A stretch of DNA of 20,827 nucleotides, taken from positions 1 to 20,827 of the forward strand of contig JAGFNK010000822.1 of the NCBI GenBank assembly GCA_025769875.1. Direction: 5' to 3'. The stretch's first letter is position 1. Each line of letters opens with the position of its first letter. The position numbers and the translations under genes were made by a program. This stretch comes from Russula earlei (taxonomy: Eukaryota > Basidiomycota > Agaricomycetes > Russulales > Russulaceae). The notes under the pieces were generated by a model, which searched no databases, had not been told where the DNA came from, and saw only the letters and a list, made by a program, of their open reading frames with translations. This document shows positions 8,905 through 17,506 of this stretch, piece by piece.

Positions 8905-9767
8905 CTTTCCTAGTATCTGTCATCAACTTAGTAAGTAGTGAGTAAGCCATTACTGATCAGTGAGTAAGCGGATCAGTAAGCAATCACTAAGCCAGATGAA
9001 TAAGCACATATGATTAAACAGAAAGGAGTCAGCAAAGCATAGGTAAGCAGATGAGAGCGAAGAACACAAGAATCCTAACAAAGAGAACTGCTAAATAGGG
9101 AACAAGTCATAACCTTGTTATCAAGCACAATAGATGGATGAGTAAGAAGTCAGAGTACACTTACTGAGCATGCTCAGTCATGCTCAGTAAGCTGCTGAGT
9201 AAGAAGGCTTCTATTGATGAGTAAGAGCCTTTACTGTCCATGTGTTCACTGTTTTAGTACACATGCAAAGCAGCTGATTCATTTGCTGTAGTTAGTTTAG
9301 GGCTGGTCATTTGAGGACTTGTAGTTTGGTTCAGGGAATAGAGTTATCTATAAGGCCCCTTATATAGCTCTATTAGGGTCCTTAGAGTCGACCCTAATAC
9401 TTCGATCAAGGTCCTTAGTATTGCTTTATAGTTCGTTCTATAGTTATTAGAGTTAGTCTAATAACGTGTTGTAGGGTCTTTAGTATTGTGTTAGTGCCTA
9501 TTGTAGAGCACTTAGAGTCGTCCTAAAGGGTTCTTAGGGAGGCTATAATACTGTCCTTCATTGCTAAAAGGGTTGCCATTAAGTGGGGCTTGTTGTATGT
9601 CAATTGTGCCCAGAGTCACTTGTGCGACAATGTGCACATGATATTGTGGACACCTCTACTCACCCCTTTTGTTCATGTGAACAGGGTGACACCATAGAGG
9701 CTGGGTTTCCTCTCATAAGGAAGGGTCCTTCAAGGGCCCTCTCTGGGGAATGGTTCATGACAGACAA

Positions 9768-9961
9768 TGACTCAGCCTGCAGACAGAGTTGATCTTCTGG
9801 TTTCACAGAAGAGGAGGACGATGAGAGAGAGGCAGAGGAGGAAAAGGAACACAAGGGTTCCTTGAGGTGTGCTCAGGTCAAGCAGAGTATAGGCCAGCAC
9901 AAGTGAGTTGTGATTGAGAGAGTATACAGGGCAAAGGATGTGACAGGGAATGGGACAAAGC
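9768..9961. other. Unassigned sequence between LTR B and MITE
   Basis: About 200 bp with a purine-rich stretch (9800-9860) and no gene that I can support. It is the pre-insertion continuation of the 9-bp flank at 8238-8246, so it once adjoined the right end of the inverted-arm element. Confidence 0.4.
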
Positions 9962-9964
9962 TAA

Positions 9965-10528
9965 GGCCCCTTTTACCAACCGAGAAATTTTGAATCTTGA
10001 ACTTGAACTTGGATTTTGGGATTTTCCAGGAGTGACGGGAATGACAGGTGTGATGTAAGTGACATAATAAACTAATATGAGTCAATTTCAAATATGAGTT
10101 ATTTTTTGGTGTGATTTGCATTCATGTGTTGGGTTTACATGTGATATGTAAAATATTTTTTCTAACCCTTCCTTCCACTCCTTCCAAGTGGGGTATTGCA
10201 AGCATATCATTAAGGCAGCATATGTGTCACCAATGTGTGGGTGCACATCTTTGTGCAAATTTTGTATGTGCAGCTCTGGTGAAAATGGGGCTGCAAGCAC
10301 CCAGATGTTGAGCTTGAGTCGGACTGCTCGACTCCGAGTTTGACACTGACACATCATGTGTAACCCCATATATGCAAATATGCAAATGACAACATAAAAA
10401 AATGCATATTAATTTATTATATACATCATATCACTTACATCACTCCTGTCACTCTTGTCACTCCTGGAAAATCCCAAAATCCAAGTTCAAGTTCAAGATT
10501 CAAGAATTCTTGGTTGGTAAAAGGGGCC
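9965..10528. mobile_element. PIF/Harbinger-type MITE with TAA duplication
   Basis: The 564-bp element has inverted termini starting GGCCCCTTTTACCAACC. The inverted match extends about 120 bp and includes TTGAATCTTGAACTTGAAC and repeated GAGTGACA-like units. It is flanked by TAA at 9962-9964 and 10529-10531. Three-base TWA duplications and GG-rich ends are typical of PIF/Harbinger and Tourist-like MITEs. There is no coding capacity. The same terminal sequence begins at 16062, ahead of a Harbinger transposase, which identifies the likely autonomous partner. Confidence 0.88.
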
Positions 10529-10531
10529 TAA

Positions 10532-11271
10532 GCTTGGGGCATTCCCCAGCTTTTACAGGTGCTTAAATACTGTATGTAGCGAGGCTGTACAGTACTATAT
10601 GCAGAACAATAGATAAAAAGGCAAGCCAATGGCAAAAGGGGATCAATCAATCAGTGAAACACAAGACGGTAGAGTGACAGCTGTCAATCAACATCAAGGG
10701 ATGAAACAGTAGTCAAGGTGACAAGGGTGGGAGTAGAGAACAATAGTAAGGTAAAACAATCAGAGTTAGTGATGAACCAAAAGAGGGGTAGATTACAACA
10801 AGTATAGTCATCAACTACTGGAACTACATTGAGCAATATAGACTTACTATGATGCTATAGAGCACTACATAGTATGTTGTTGTGCTATGATGTCTATGGT
10901 GTCTACAGAATTAAGTGGTGTCTACAGACTGGACCGGTTTTTCCTGATGTACTCATGTGCCCCCGGAGACACCACAAATAACACAACATCTGCCCCCATA
11001 GGAGTGAACCCAAAATGTGGCATCCCACACATTGGCTTTGGAAACTCCATCAGCAACATCACCAATCACCTCACATGCAACCACCCTCTGGCTCATCTAT
11101 TGCTGTAACTACTGAAAGGCCCTGTTGGTAAGTCTAGTCATCTAGTCAGCTCCCTTGAAGGCTTCTAGGCTTCTCCATTATTTTTAATACTTATTCACAC
11201 TCAACATGTTATGTGCATAAGATTTGTAAGAATTTCTTTTCACGGAAATATGAGTTTGGGGGGAGAAGGGG
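10532..11271. other. Unassigned intergenic or old repeat sequence
   Basis: No supported gene. GGTGTCTACAGA occurs twice, near 10900 and 10918. A small dyad, TGGGG-CATT-CCCCA, lies at about 10535-10548. The last 20 bp (about 11256-11276) are a G-rich purine run that could be a polypurine tract for the LTR starting at 11277. Confidence 0.35.
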
Positions 11272-11276
11272 GGAGG

Positions 11277-11523
11277 TGTTGGACGTGCAGCCGCTAAGTG
11301 CCGCGCGAACGGACAACCCGGACCGTACGTGTAAATAATTCGAATTTAGTTATCGTTCGTTTTCCCTCAGTCTTTTACACACAAGACTGAGGTCAGTACT
11401 ACACCTTCCTTTACATTCCTTTATAGCTAATACTGTACATAGCCCTTATTCCATAGGTTAGCATACTAACCTGAATACAGTCTTTTACACACAAGACTGA
11501 GCCCTTATTCCATAGCTCCAACA
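11277..11523 (+). mobile_element. Short Copia-like LTR (solo, or 3' LTR remnant)
   Basis: This 247-bp unit begins TGTTGGACGTGCAG and ends AGCTCCAACA, giving 7-bp inverted termini TGTTGGA/TCCAACA. Both flanks read GGAGG (11272-11276 and 11524-11528), which fits a solo LTR. The left flank, however, is part of a purine run (TTTGGGGGGAGAAGGGGGG), so it could equally be a polypurine tract and the duplication a coincidence. Inside, a 24-bp block starting CAGTCTTTTACACAC is repeated at 11368 and 11478 and folds as CAGTCTT/AAGACTG. AGCCCTTATTCCATAG is repeated at 11441 and 11500. Copia assignment rests on terminus style and size only. Confidence 0.7.
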
Positions 11524-11528
11524 GGAGG

Positions 11529-11919
11529 AAGGTCAGTTTGAGAGGATCACTCACTCGGCCTCATGCGCTCGCGATCGAGCTCACTCGCGCTCGGGAATCA
11601 CAACACCCTGAGCCCCCTTGGGACATCACTAAACACAGGTCATGGTTCTGATCCTGATTGAAGATTCGCTGTTGGCCATCAAACTATTGGCCCATCAACA
11701 AGAACCCGCTCACCGAGTATAAGAGCCAAAGCCCGCAGTCCCAATGTCCTCCAGCAGTGCTCGCATCTCATACTTGGTACCGGTTACCAAAGCACCACCT
11801 TTCCACGACTTTCACTTTTAATCAAGGTACTGGTTACCAAGAGTCTTTCTAACAATTTCTCCACCACCGACTTCCGCTGTCAATTTCAATCGACGACGAT
11901 CCCACTCATAATAATAACG
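11529..11919 (+). promoter_or_regulatory. Promoter and 5' leader of the secreted-protein gene
   Basis: The stretch is CpG-rich, unlike its surroundings. TATAAG lies at 11718-11723, about 200 bp before the ATG. An imperfect dyad occurs twice: TTGGTACCGGTTACCAA at about 11775-11791, and GGTACTGGTTACCAA at about 11826-11840. The sequence before the ATG is AATAATAACGATG. The LTR at 11277-11523 ends about 195 bp upstream of the TATA motif. Confidence 0.4.
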
Positions 11920-12121
11920 ATGCATATTTCCGCCGTTCTTGCCTTTGTCTGCCTCGCCGTTGGCGTCGCTCCATCCTTCTCGCTTCCTTCGAGCTCTAAC
12001 AGGTGTGCAATCCCTTCAATTTACTCCGTCCAGAAGAACAGATTCGTCTCCAAACAGGGGGGACCCCCGTTGGGGCCACAATGAGAGGGCGGAGCGGCAG
12101 CGGGATGAGCTCCTCAGGTAG
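11920..12121 (+). CDS. Small secreted protein-like gene (tentative, one short intron)
   Basis: The ATG at 11920 opens a classical signal peptide: MHIS, then the hydrophobic AVLAFVCLAVGVAPSFS, then LPSSSN. Read straight through, the frame stops near 12053. A GTGTGC...TCCAG intron at 12003-12033 (31 nt, unusually short) joins it in frame to RTDSSPNRGDPRWGHNERAE and ends at TAG 12119-12121, giving 56 residues. The second exon frame is supported by a downstream duplicate (12261-12364) in which TCG/TCA, CCA/CCG and CCG/CCA differences are silent. No known domain is seen. The model may be a fragment of a longer secreted repeat protein, or a pseudogene. It is the only candidate host gene of the window. 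Confidence 0.4.
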
Positions 12122-12150
12122 GTGGTATTCGCTGAGTCAGCACTAAACCC

Positions 12151-12219
12151 AACGACGATCACAGGAACACTCAGGCCAACGACGGTCACAGTAACACTCA
12201 GGCCGGCCACGATCAGAGC
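12151..12219 (+). repeat. 27-bp coding-type minisatellite
   Basis: The units at 12151-12177 and 12178-12204, plus a partial one at 12205-12219, encode NDDHRNTQA, NDGHSNTQA and GHDQS in one frame. The frame is the same as that of the signal peptide, so these may be further residues of the secreted protein if splicing joins them. Confidence 0.6.
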
Positions 12220-12228
12220 ATGCCAACT

Positions 12229-12390
12229 AATGTCGCTCCACTTCCTTCGATCTCTGTTAGGTGTGCAATCCCTTCAATTTACTCCATCCAGAAGAGCAGA
12301 TTCATCTCCGAACAGGGGGGACCCCCGTTGGGGCTACAATGATAGGGCGGAGCTGCAGCGGACTTCGCTCCTACGGAACACTAGTGGTGA
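12229..12390 (+). pseudogene. Duplicated second exon of the secreted-protein gene
   Basis: The sequence 12261-12364 repeats 12003-12106 at a distance of 258 bp with about eight substitutions. It encodes RRADSSPNRGDPRWGYNDRA in place of RRTDSSPNRGDPRWGHNERA. An AG acceptor-like dinucleotide precedes both copies (AACAG and GTTAG before GTGTGC). It lacks its own signal peptide, so it is a second exon of the same gene or a tandem-duplication remnant. Confidence 0.5.
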
Positions 12391-12396
12391 TAATGT

Positions 12397-12453
12397 GCCC
12401 GGCCCGGCCTCAGGCCGTGAGCCGGGCCAAGCCGGGCCGAAATAGGCCGGGCC
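12397..12453. repeat. Cluster of GGCCCGGC/GCCGGGCC palindromic motifs
   Basis: Within 57 bp there are two overlapping GCCCGGCC-type motifs followed by three GCCGGGCC motifs. They can fold into alternative GC-only hairpins. The cluster sits exactly at the transition from CpG-rich gene-like DNA to almost CpG-free DNA, and may be the terminus of an unidentified element. Confidence 0.6.
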
Positions 12454-14564
12454 AAAGTGATGGCTTCATGATGGTGATGGCTTTGTTGAAAAGCCCAGGC
12501 CATCAAGATGCCAGGTGATGTAGATTGATGTGATGAGGCCAGCCCAAATGTAATTGGATAATGTCACACCAAGCCAACCAGTTGCACAAATATCATTGTT
12601 ATCTGATGCTATCTGACTATTGATGTATGACCATTTCACACCTATTTGGGTCAGAAAAATTTGATGTTATCCAATGCAATGTGATGACAATGCTACCCAT
12701 GCTTCTTCTATCCCCTGGTTCCATCTGATAGCCCATAGCAAAAATCCCTGCTCTACAAGAGTCACCATCACCTCCACTGCCATTCCATCAACCATCACCA
12801 CACCCTACCACTGTCCACCTGGTCAACACATGAGAATGAGTGTGCATAGGAAACTCATGGTGGCTGCTTGTGCCATTCCATGGTCACAGTCATGGTCATG
12901 GCCACAGCATTGTGGTTGCCACTGTGACAGTGACATTGTTGTTGCCACCACTGCTTGAGATGAAAACAAAAGTAGAAAAAAGACAGAAAACCTAGGGGAA
13001 CAACAAAGGGAAACACACACATGTTGTGCATGGCAGAAGGTGGGGCAGGAGGGGAGGGGGCAGCATCATCACCACATCCAGGCCAATCCATGTCACCTTG
13101 AAGAGAGGCTTGTGAAATGGGATGATGGGCTGTTGCACTGAGGGAAGGAAGAGGGAAAAGAGAATGAAAGAATGCATGAAAATGAAAATGAAAATGCATG
13201 CTGGTTAAGTGCAAAAATCCCTGATTGCAGGAGCATTCAAGTGACTTGTCACTTGAGGCCCAGCTTGATGGCAGTATCATTGCTGTGGTCCTGGCCAGGC
13301 TGTCACTGTGAGAAGTTAGAAATTGTGAGTGAAGCAAGATGAAGAAAAAAAAGAACAGTGCGCAACAAAAACTTCATGGAGATTGGGTGTTGTTGTTCTC
13401 ATGGTCTTGGCCTAGAGTTGCCACCCATGCTGGAACAAGTGTTTGTGTCCCTGGTCTCACAATGACATCTGAGTGAGAACTCACATGAAAATGAATGAAA
13501 AAAAAGCACACACATGGACACAGTTTAATGCAGGAAAACATGCCCCTCTTGTCATCTGGGTATCAAGTGTGAGGATTGTATGATCATGTCTGGAGGGAGC
13601 TTGTTGCACTTGAGGAGAGGGCAGGGTATAAGAGAGAGCTCATAAACACAAAGAGGAAAAATGCACCTGGGCACTGCAACATGCAAAAATCGCACACAAG
13701 GGAGAGAAGGCAATGAAAATGAAATAAATGAACAACAATGCAATGCAGAGCTTAATGCATGAAAATTGTGTTGCATGCTATCAGGTAATTGAATATAGAG
13801 TGGATTAGAAAAACCCCAATGGAAACAGAAAAAAAAAAAAGAGGAAAGAAAGGGGAAAATGAAAGGAAAATGCACATGCACACACAGAAAAACAGGCCAG
13901 TGATATTTGAAGGAACTTGTGTGTCACAGACAGAACCCATTTGAAGAGTTTGTGGATTGAGACAGGGTTGTTGGTCCTGTGGGAACTGGGGAGGGGGAGA
14001 TGAAGACAGAGGGAGAGAGAAGAGAAGTTATATGGGACAAACATGCAAGTCTGGGTGGTCTGCATGAAAACCGCTGCTTGTCAATGGTGCAGATCTGGCA
14101 TGGTCTCTGGGGCAGGGGAAAGAAACAGGTTGCATGCCCTAGCTAAATAAACAAAAGAAACCAGAAAAAAGGAAAAGGAAGCTCACTGGGTGTGGTGCCA
14201 AACAAAAACCATCATCACTGGACAGGGATATGCAAGGGATTTGGAAGCAGGGAGAATGGCCCTTCGTGGACATGCGAATGGCCCCATACATGTGCACTGC
14301 ATGACTTAGACCTGAAAGACAAAGTTAGCACTGTGAAAAGTAAAAGTGAGAAAAGTGAGAAAAGTGAAAGAAAAAAATATGACAAGTGCAGAGAGTGCCA
14401 TCTTTGCTGACATTGAACACAGTCAACTTGGATGTGCCAAATCATACCAAGTTCAACTTAAATTCATGTGACATCGCAGTATCAAAACTAATTCCACTCA
14501 GATGATGTAGGTAAGTTATTGAAGTAGGTACTGAGCTGTTAATCAACAGATGCCTTGGAGAGTC
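12454..14564. other. Old, CpG-depleted non-coding DNA
   Basis: About 2.1 kb without a gene that I can support. The long pyrimidine-rich minus-strand frames are composition artefacts. Between 12481 and 14460 I count about five CpG dinucleotides, while TG and CA are abundant (TGCATGG, CACACACATG). Short A-rich repeats such as ATGAAAATGAAAATG (13170-13200) and GTGAGAAAAGTGAGAAAAGTG (14346-14366) occur. TCAAGTGA-CTTG-TCACTTGA at about 13237-13256 is an 8-bp dyad. Confidence 0.6.
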
Positions 14565-15310
14565 TGTCACGGTAACTAGCTATATCAGTTCTCAAGCCTG
14601 AAGCAAGTTGGACAATAGCAATGTGTTCAAAGAATGGGCCAATTCCTGTTGTAAAGAATAAGGATCCCTGCAGCCATCAAAGTGTTTTATGCTAAACAGG
14701 TTATGGCCAATAGACCCTTCCTAGTATGACTTGGTCTGTTGAGAAGCTAGGGTAAGTTGTAATAAGATAGACTAGGGCCTGTTCCACTAGCTATATGTGT
14801 TCAAGTCTGTCAGAGACCTTGAACATGTGTAGAGAGAGTAGAGGAAGGTAGGTCTTAAAGGAGGAGAGCTCTTCTCATTAGAGTGAAGAGAGACTCTTAG
14901 GGGAGGAAGGGATAGGTAGAGTAGATGGTAGACAGTGTGTGTGAAGAGTTGATGAAATGGAGAGGTGGATGTGGTTTGAGGATTAGGAGTGAAGTGGGTT
15001 GCAGGCAAATATGTTGGACAAGAGTAGGTTGGATTCTACAAGAGACCAAGCTTAGGGCTTTGGTCTCAAAGCACTGAGCTTTATATATACAGGAGAAGCA
15101 CAGCAATAGCTGCACTTTGACTGTGCTACTAGTATAGTAGGAGTCATAATAAGTAGGAGTCATGAAAATGAGGCCACAAATGAGTCAGAACCAAGTAACT
15201 GTGCTGTACAGTAAGTGTGCAGCATAGTACAGTCAAAACTAAGAAGCAGATATAAATGAAAAGAGAACCAAACAAAGGGAAAGTAACAGCAATCCAGTGT
15301 TACCTGGACA
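14565..15310 (-). mobile_element. Probable LTR on the minus strand
   Basis: The plus-strand ends are TGTCACGGTAAC (14565) and GTTACCTGGACA (to 15310). They are inverted with two mismatches and begin and end with TG...CA. On the minus strand a TATA box (TATATATAAAG, 15089-15079) is followed at the usual distance by a stem-loop at 15067-15042. I see no clear target-site duplication (GAGTC against CATAT), so the exact boundaries are uncertain. There is no coding region inside. Confidence 0.4.
15042..15095 (-). promoter_or_regulatory. Minus-strand TATA box and R-type hairpin
   Basis: Read on the minus strand: CTCCTGTATATATAAAG, then GAGACC-AAAGC-CCTAA-GCTT-GGTCTC. That is a 10-bp stem with one bulged A and a CCTAA loop. 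The gypsy LTR at 17893-17935 has a TATA box followed at the same offset by a stem with an identical CCTAA loop. Confidence 0.5.
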
Positions 15311-16058
15311 CATATGGATCACATGATAACACAGAAGGGATCACAAGACATAAGAGATCATGAGACCAGTAAGTAAAGGGACATATGAGGGAAAGCAGTC
15401 CATAGCAAAAGGTAAGAAGTAAACATAAAAGGAAAATGTTGTAACAGAGTCAGTTTTTCACCATTCTGTCAGTCCATGTTGGATAGGGTCACCTGATTCC
15501 TTATTAGGCATCAAGCCCCAGCTTGGATCATTTGGGGTAATTATGCATGTTCTCCTTCCATTACAATGTCATACTTATCTTGCATCATCTCATCTTGCAT
15601 CTTGTGTCCCTTTGATTACTTGATCTCCCTACTTTTGCTACAGTAGCTACCATCTTGAATGGAATGAATTAATCCCAAAAGGAATCCAGTCAACAAGTTT
15701 CAGCCTCACACCTTGAATATAGCCTTGCTCACTGCCCCACTCTCCTCACACCTGCCCTTGGATCATAGCAACATGAACTCCCTGTGCCTGTGGTGGCATG
15801 CTACAATGCTGATGAGGAGCCAGATGTTGAGGGGTTTTCTTGGGATGACACTGGCTGGGAAATCAACTTATGTGAATGACAATACTGTAACATTTTGAAT
15901 AACAAAATTCATTATTTTGATACAAATTTGTAGCAGACAATTTGTGAAATTTCATTTAAGATTTTGTTACAATAGATTCCTGTAACAAAATGATGAAATA
16001 AGTAAATAGTATTGACAAGATTTTAGAACCTACATTATGTTGCAAAAATTGTAAATTA
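15311..16058. other. Unassigned AT-rich DNA
   Basis: No supported gene. The part after 15880 is strongly AT-rich and includes the perfect hairpin at 15961-15991. It precedes the Harbinger element, whose TAA flank is at 16059-16061. Confidence 0.4.
15961..15991. repeat. Perfect 11-bp inverted repeat
   Basis: ATTTTGTTACA (15961-15971), a 9-nt loop and TGTAACAAAAT (15981-15991). A related TGTAACATTTTG lies at about 15886. It may be the remains of a small AT-rich inverted-repeat element; no terminator function can be argued. Confidence 0.6.
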
Positions 16059-16883
16059 TAAGGCCCCATTTACCAACCAAGAATTCTTGAATCTTGAACT
16101 TGAACTTGGATTTCAGGGTTTTTCGGGGGTGACAGAAGTCACAGGCCTGATGAAAGGACATGATAACTTGATTGACTAATATGAGTTTTTTTTATAATAA
16201 TTATGAGCTTTTGTCCCACCAGATTTGCGAATTCACTTATCATGATTGCATGCATGTGTGAAGTTAGATGTCCACATACTTGAAGTTGACTCAGAGTTGG
16301 TACTTGGCTTTGTTCAGGACTGTACCATATGTAATATGTTAGCGCAAACCAAATTGTGATTTCAAATGTCATGTTGTCATGTGTCATGTGTATGTAAAAA
16401 TCAATTTGTCATTGATGGTATCACAAGCAGTCATGGGCAGACTGAGAAGAAAACTGCCCCCATGTCCAGTGGTCTTTGCTGACTCAGTCTACTTGGTGGA
16501 AAAAAAATGCTTTCAAAGCATTGCATTGTCCATCCCATCATTTCCCCCCCAATTCCCAATCAATGACTGGTAAAGAAGCAAAAGCAACACCAATGGCTTG
16601 TGGTCATCTTGTGTATGTCAACTCTTGTCTTGCTTTGCTGTGAAGCATATATACAACTCATCAAAGCCATCTGTCCTCATTGTATTCCATATCACACATC
16701 AGCATTAAATGGGGCTGTGTGGGTTTGTGAACTACTCACTGGCCATCCAGAGCACATTTGGAATGAGCTTGGAGTACATACACATGTCTTTGACACCCTC
16801 CAGCAGACCATCCAAAACCTTGGTGTTGCCTCATCACATCATGTCCTAATTGAAGAACAAATCGCCATCTTCCTCTATACCAC

Positions 16884-17389
16884 TGAAGTGTATGGGGGAC
16901 ACTTGAGTGAGTAAGTGTGGGGCTGACTGGTCCCAAGGAAAGAGAGAGGAGAGGAGGAGGAAAGAGGAGCAAGTTAGTATGTGCATGGTTGTCTGAGGTT
17001 CTTTGTTCAGGCAGATAGATGGAAGAGTGGACAAGAGAGATTGTTTTTTTTTTTTAGTCAAGAAGGTAACTAGGGTTTTTATGTACAGGAGAAAAGTGCT
17101 AAAGGGAAGCATATAATGAAAGGAAAAGAGATGGTGAAAGGAGTTTGAGGATGAAAGGGAGTTTGAGGCCAGGCAAGGCAGTCAAGGTGGTGGTGAACAG
17201 CTTGCAATGCAATCATGTCTTGCAAGCATGTCCATGTGGTCAGTGGCAAGGGCTTGGCATTGCAGTCAAGATCTTGACAATGGATGCAAGGTGGTAGCAT
17301 GGGACAAGGGGGAGTGAGATGGATGAAAGGGATGTGTCATGTCACATTCCCACATGTGATTCTGTGGCCAGTGGATCACATACCTTACA
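16884..17389 (-). mobile_element. Probable solo LTR inserted in the Harbinger transposase
   Basis: The 506-bp unit runs from TGAAGTGTATGG to CATACCTTACA on the plus strand, with TG...CA ends. It is flanked by CCAC at 16880-16883 and 17390-17393. Removing it with one CCAC restores the codons for LYTT-VTGL, the expected conserved motif. A minus-strand TATA-like motif (CCTGTACATAAAAAC, about 17089-17073) suggests a minus-strand LTR. The alternative is a small DNA element with a 9-bp duplication (TATACCACT against TACACCACT) and imperfect inverted ends; the data do not fully separate these. Confidence 0.62.
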
Positions 17390-17459
17390 CCACTGTTACA
17401 GGGCTGTCATCAATGCATGTCAGAGAGCATTTTCAGCAGTCACCCTGCACCATTTCAAA

Positions 17460-17506
17460 GTATGTATCACTTGGGTTTCTTCATGCATCTCCTGACAGGC
17501 AGTTAG
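17460..17506 (+). other. Spliceosomal intron in the Harbinger transposase (47 nt)
   Basis: The donor is GTATGT, a branch-point-like CTGAC lies at about 17492-17496, and the acceptor is TTAG at 17503-17506. Splicing joins AA|G to complete a lysine codon and yields TISK-YFKKILGALTSP, which matches the conserved Harbinger order; unspliced reading does not. The size is normal for basidiomycete introns. Confidence 0.75.

Larger units (their letters stand above)
8533..9080 (+). mobile_element. Solo LTR, family A, complete, nested in LTR B
   Basis: The 548-bp unit begins TGTTAAGATCGG and ends ATCCTAACA, with TGTTA/TAACA inverted termini. The flanks are AAGTG (8528-8532) and AAGAG (9081-9085), a 5-bp duplication with one substitution; the uninterrupted family B sequence at 2572-2584 reads ACAAGAGAACTG at this point. 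It contains the hairpin GTTGAGC-ATAAG-GCTCGAC at 8735-8753, probably at the transcript start, and a 22-bp perfect palindrome at 8883-8904. No coding region is inside, so it is a solo LTR. Confidence 0.93.
8247..9762 (+). mobile_element. Solo LTR, family B, with GACAA target-site duplication
   Basis: It starts TGTCAAGACTCACTG and ends TGGTTCATGACA, as in the copy at 2305-4085. It is flanked by identical GACAA at 8242-8246 and 9763-9767. No internal retrotransposon genes are present. It is enlarged by a complete nested LTR (8533-9080); without it the length is about 960 bp. A dyad remnant (GGACAGTC...GACTGTC) and TATA-like CTTATATAC precede the nested insertion. Confidence 0.94.

Noticed and set aside
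10887..11108. A 73-codon plus-strand frame starting MMSMVSTELSGVY
   Set aside because: No recognisable motif, no supporting signals and isolated in repeat DNA; probably chance.
14192..14410. A 72-codon frame ending KCRECHLC
   Set aside because: Its Ser/Lys/Glu part is a GTGAGAAAA tandem run, and the cysteines at the end do not form a recognised zinc motif.
12674..14445. Phe/Ser/Leu-rich minus-strand frames
   Set aside because: They come from purine-rich, CpG-depleted DNA. There are no motifs, and the frames overlap each other.
16884..17398. The 506-bp interruption of the Harbinger transposase as an intron (GTGTAT...TTACAG)
   Set aside because: Splicing would give YTTE-GLSS and lose the conserved VTGL. 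Removal as an insertion with a CCAC duplication restores LYTTVTGL.
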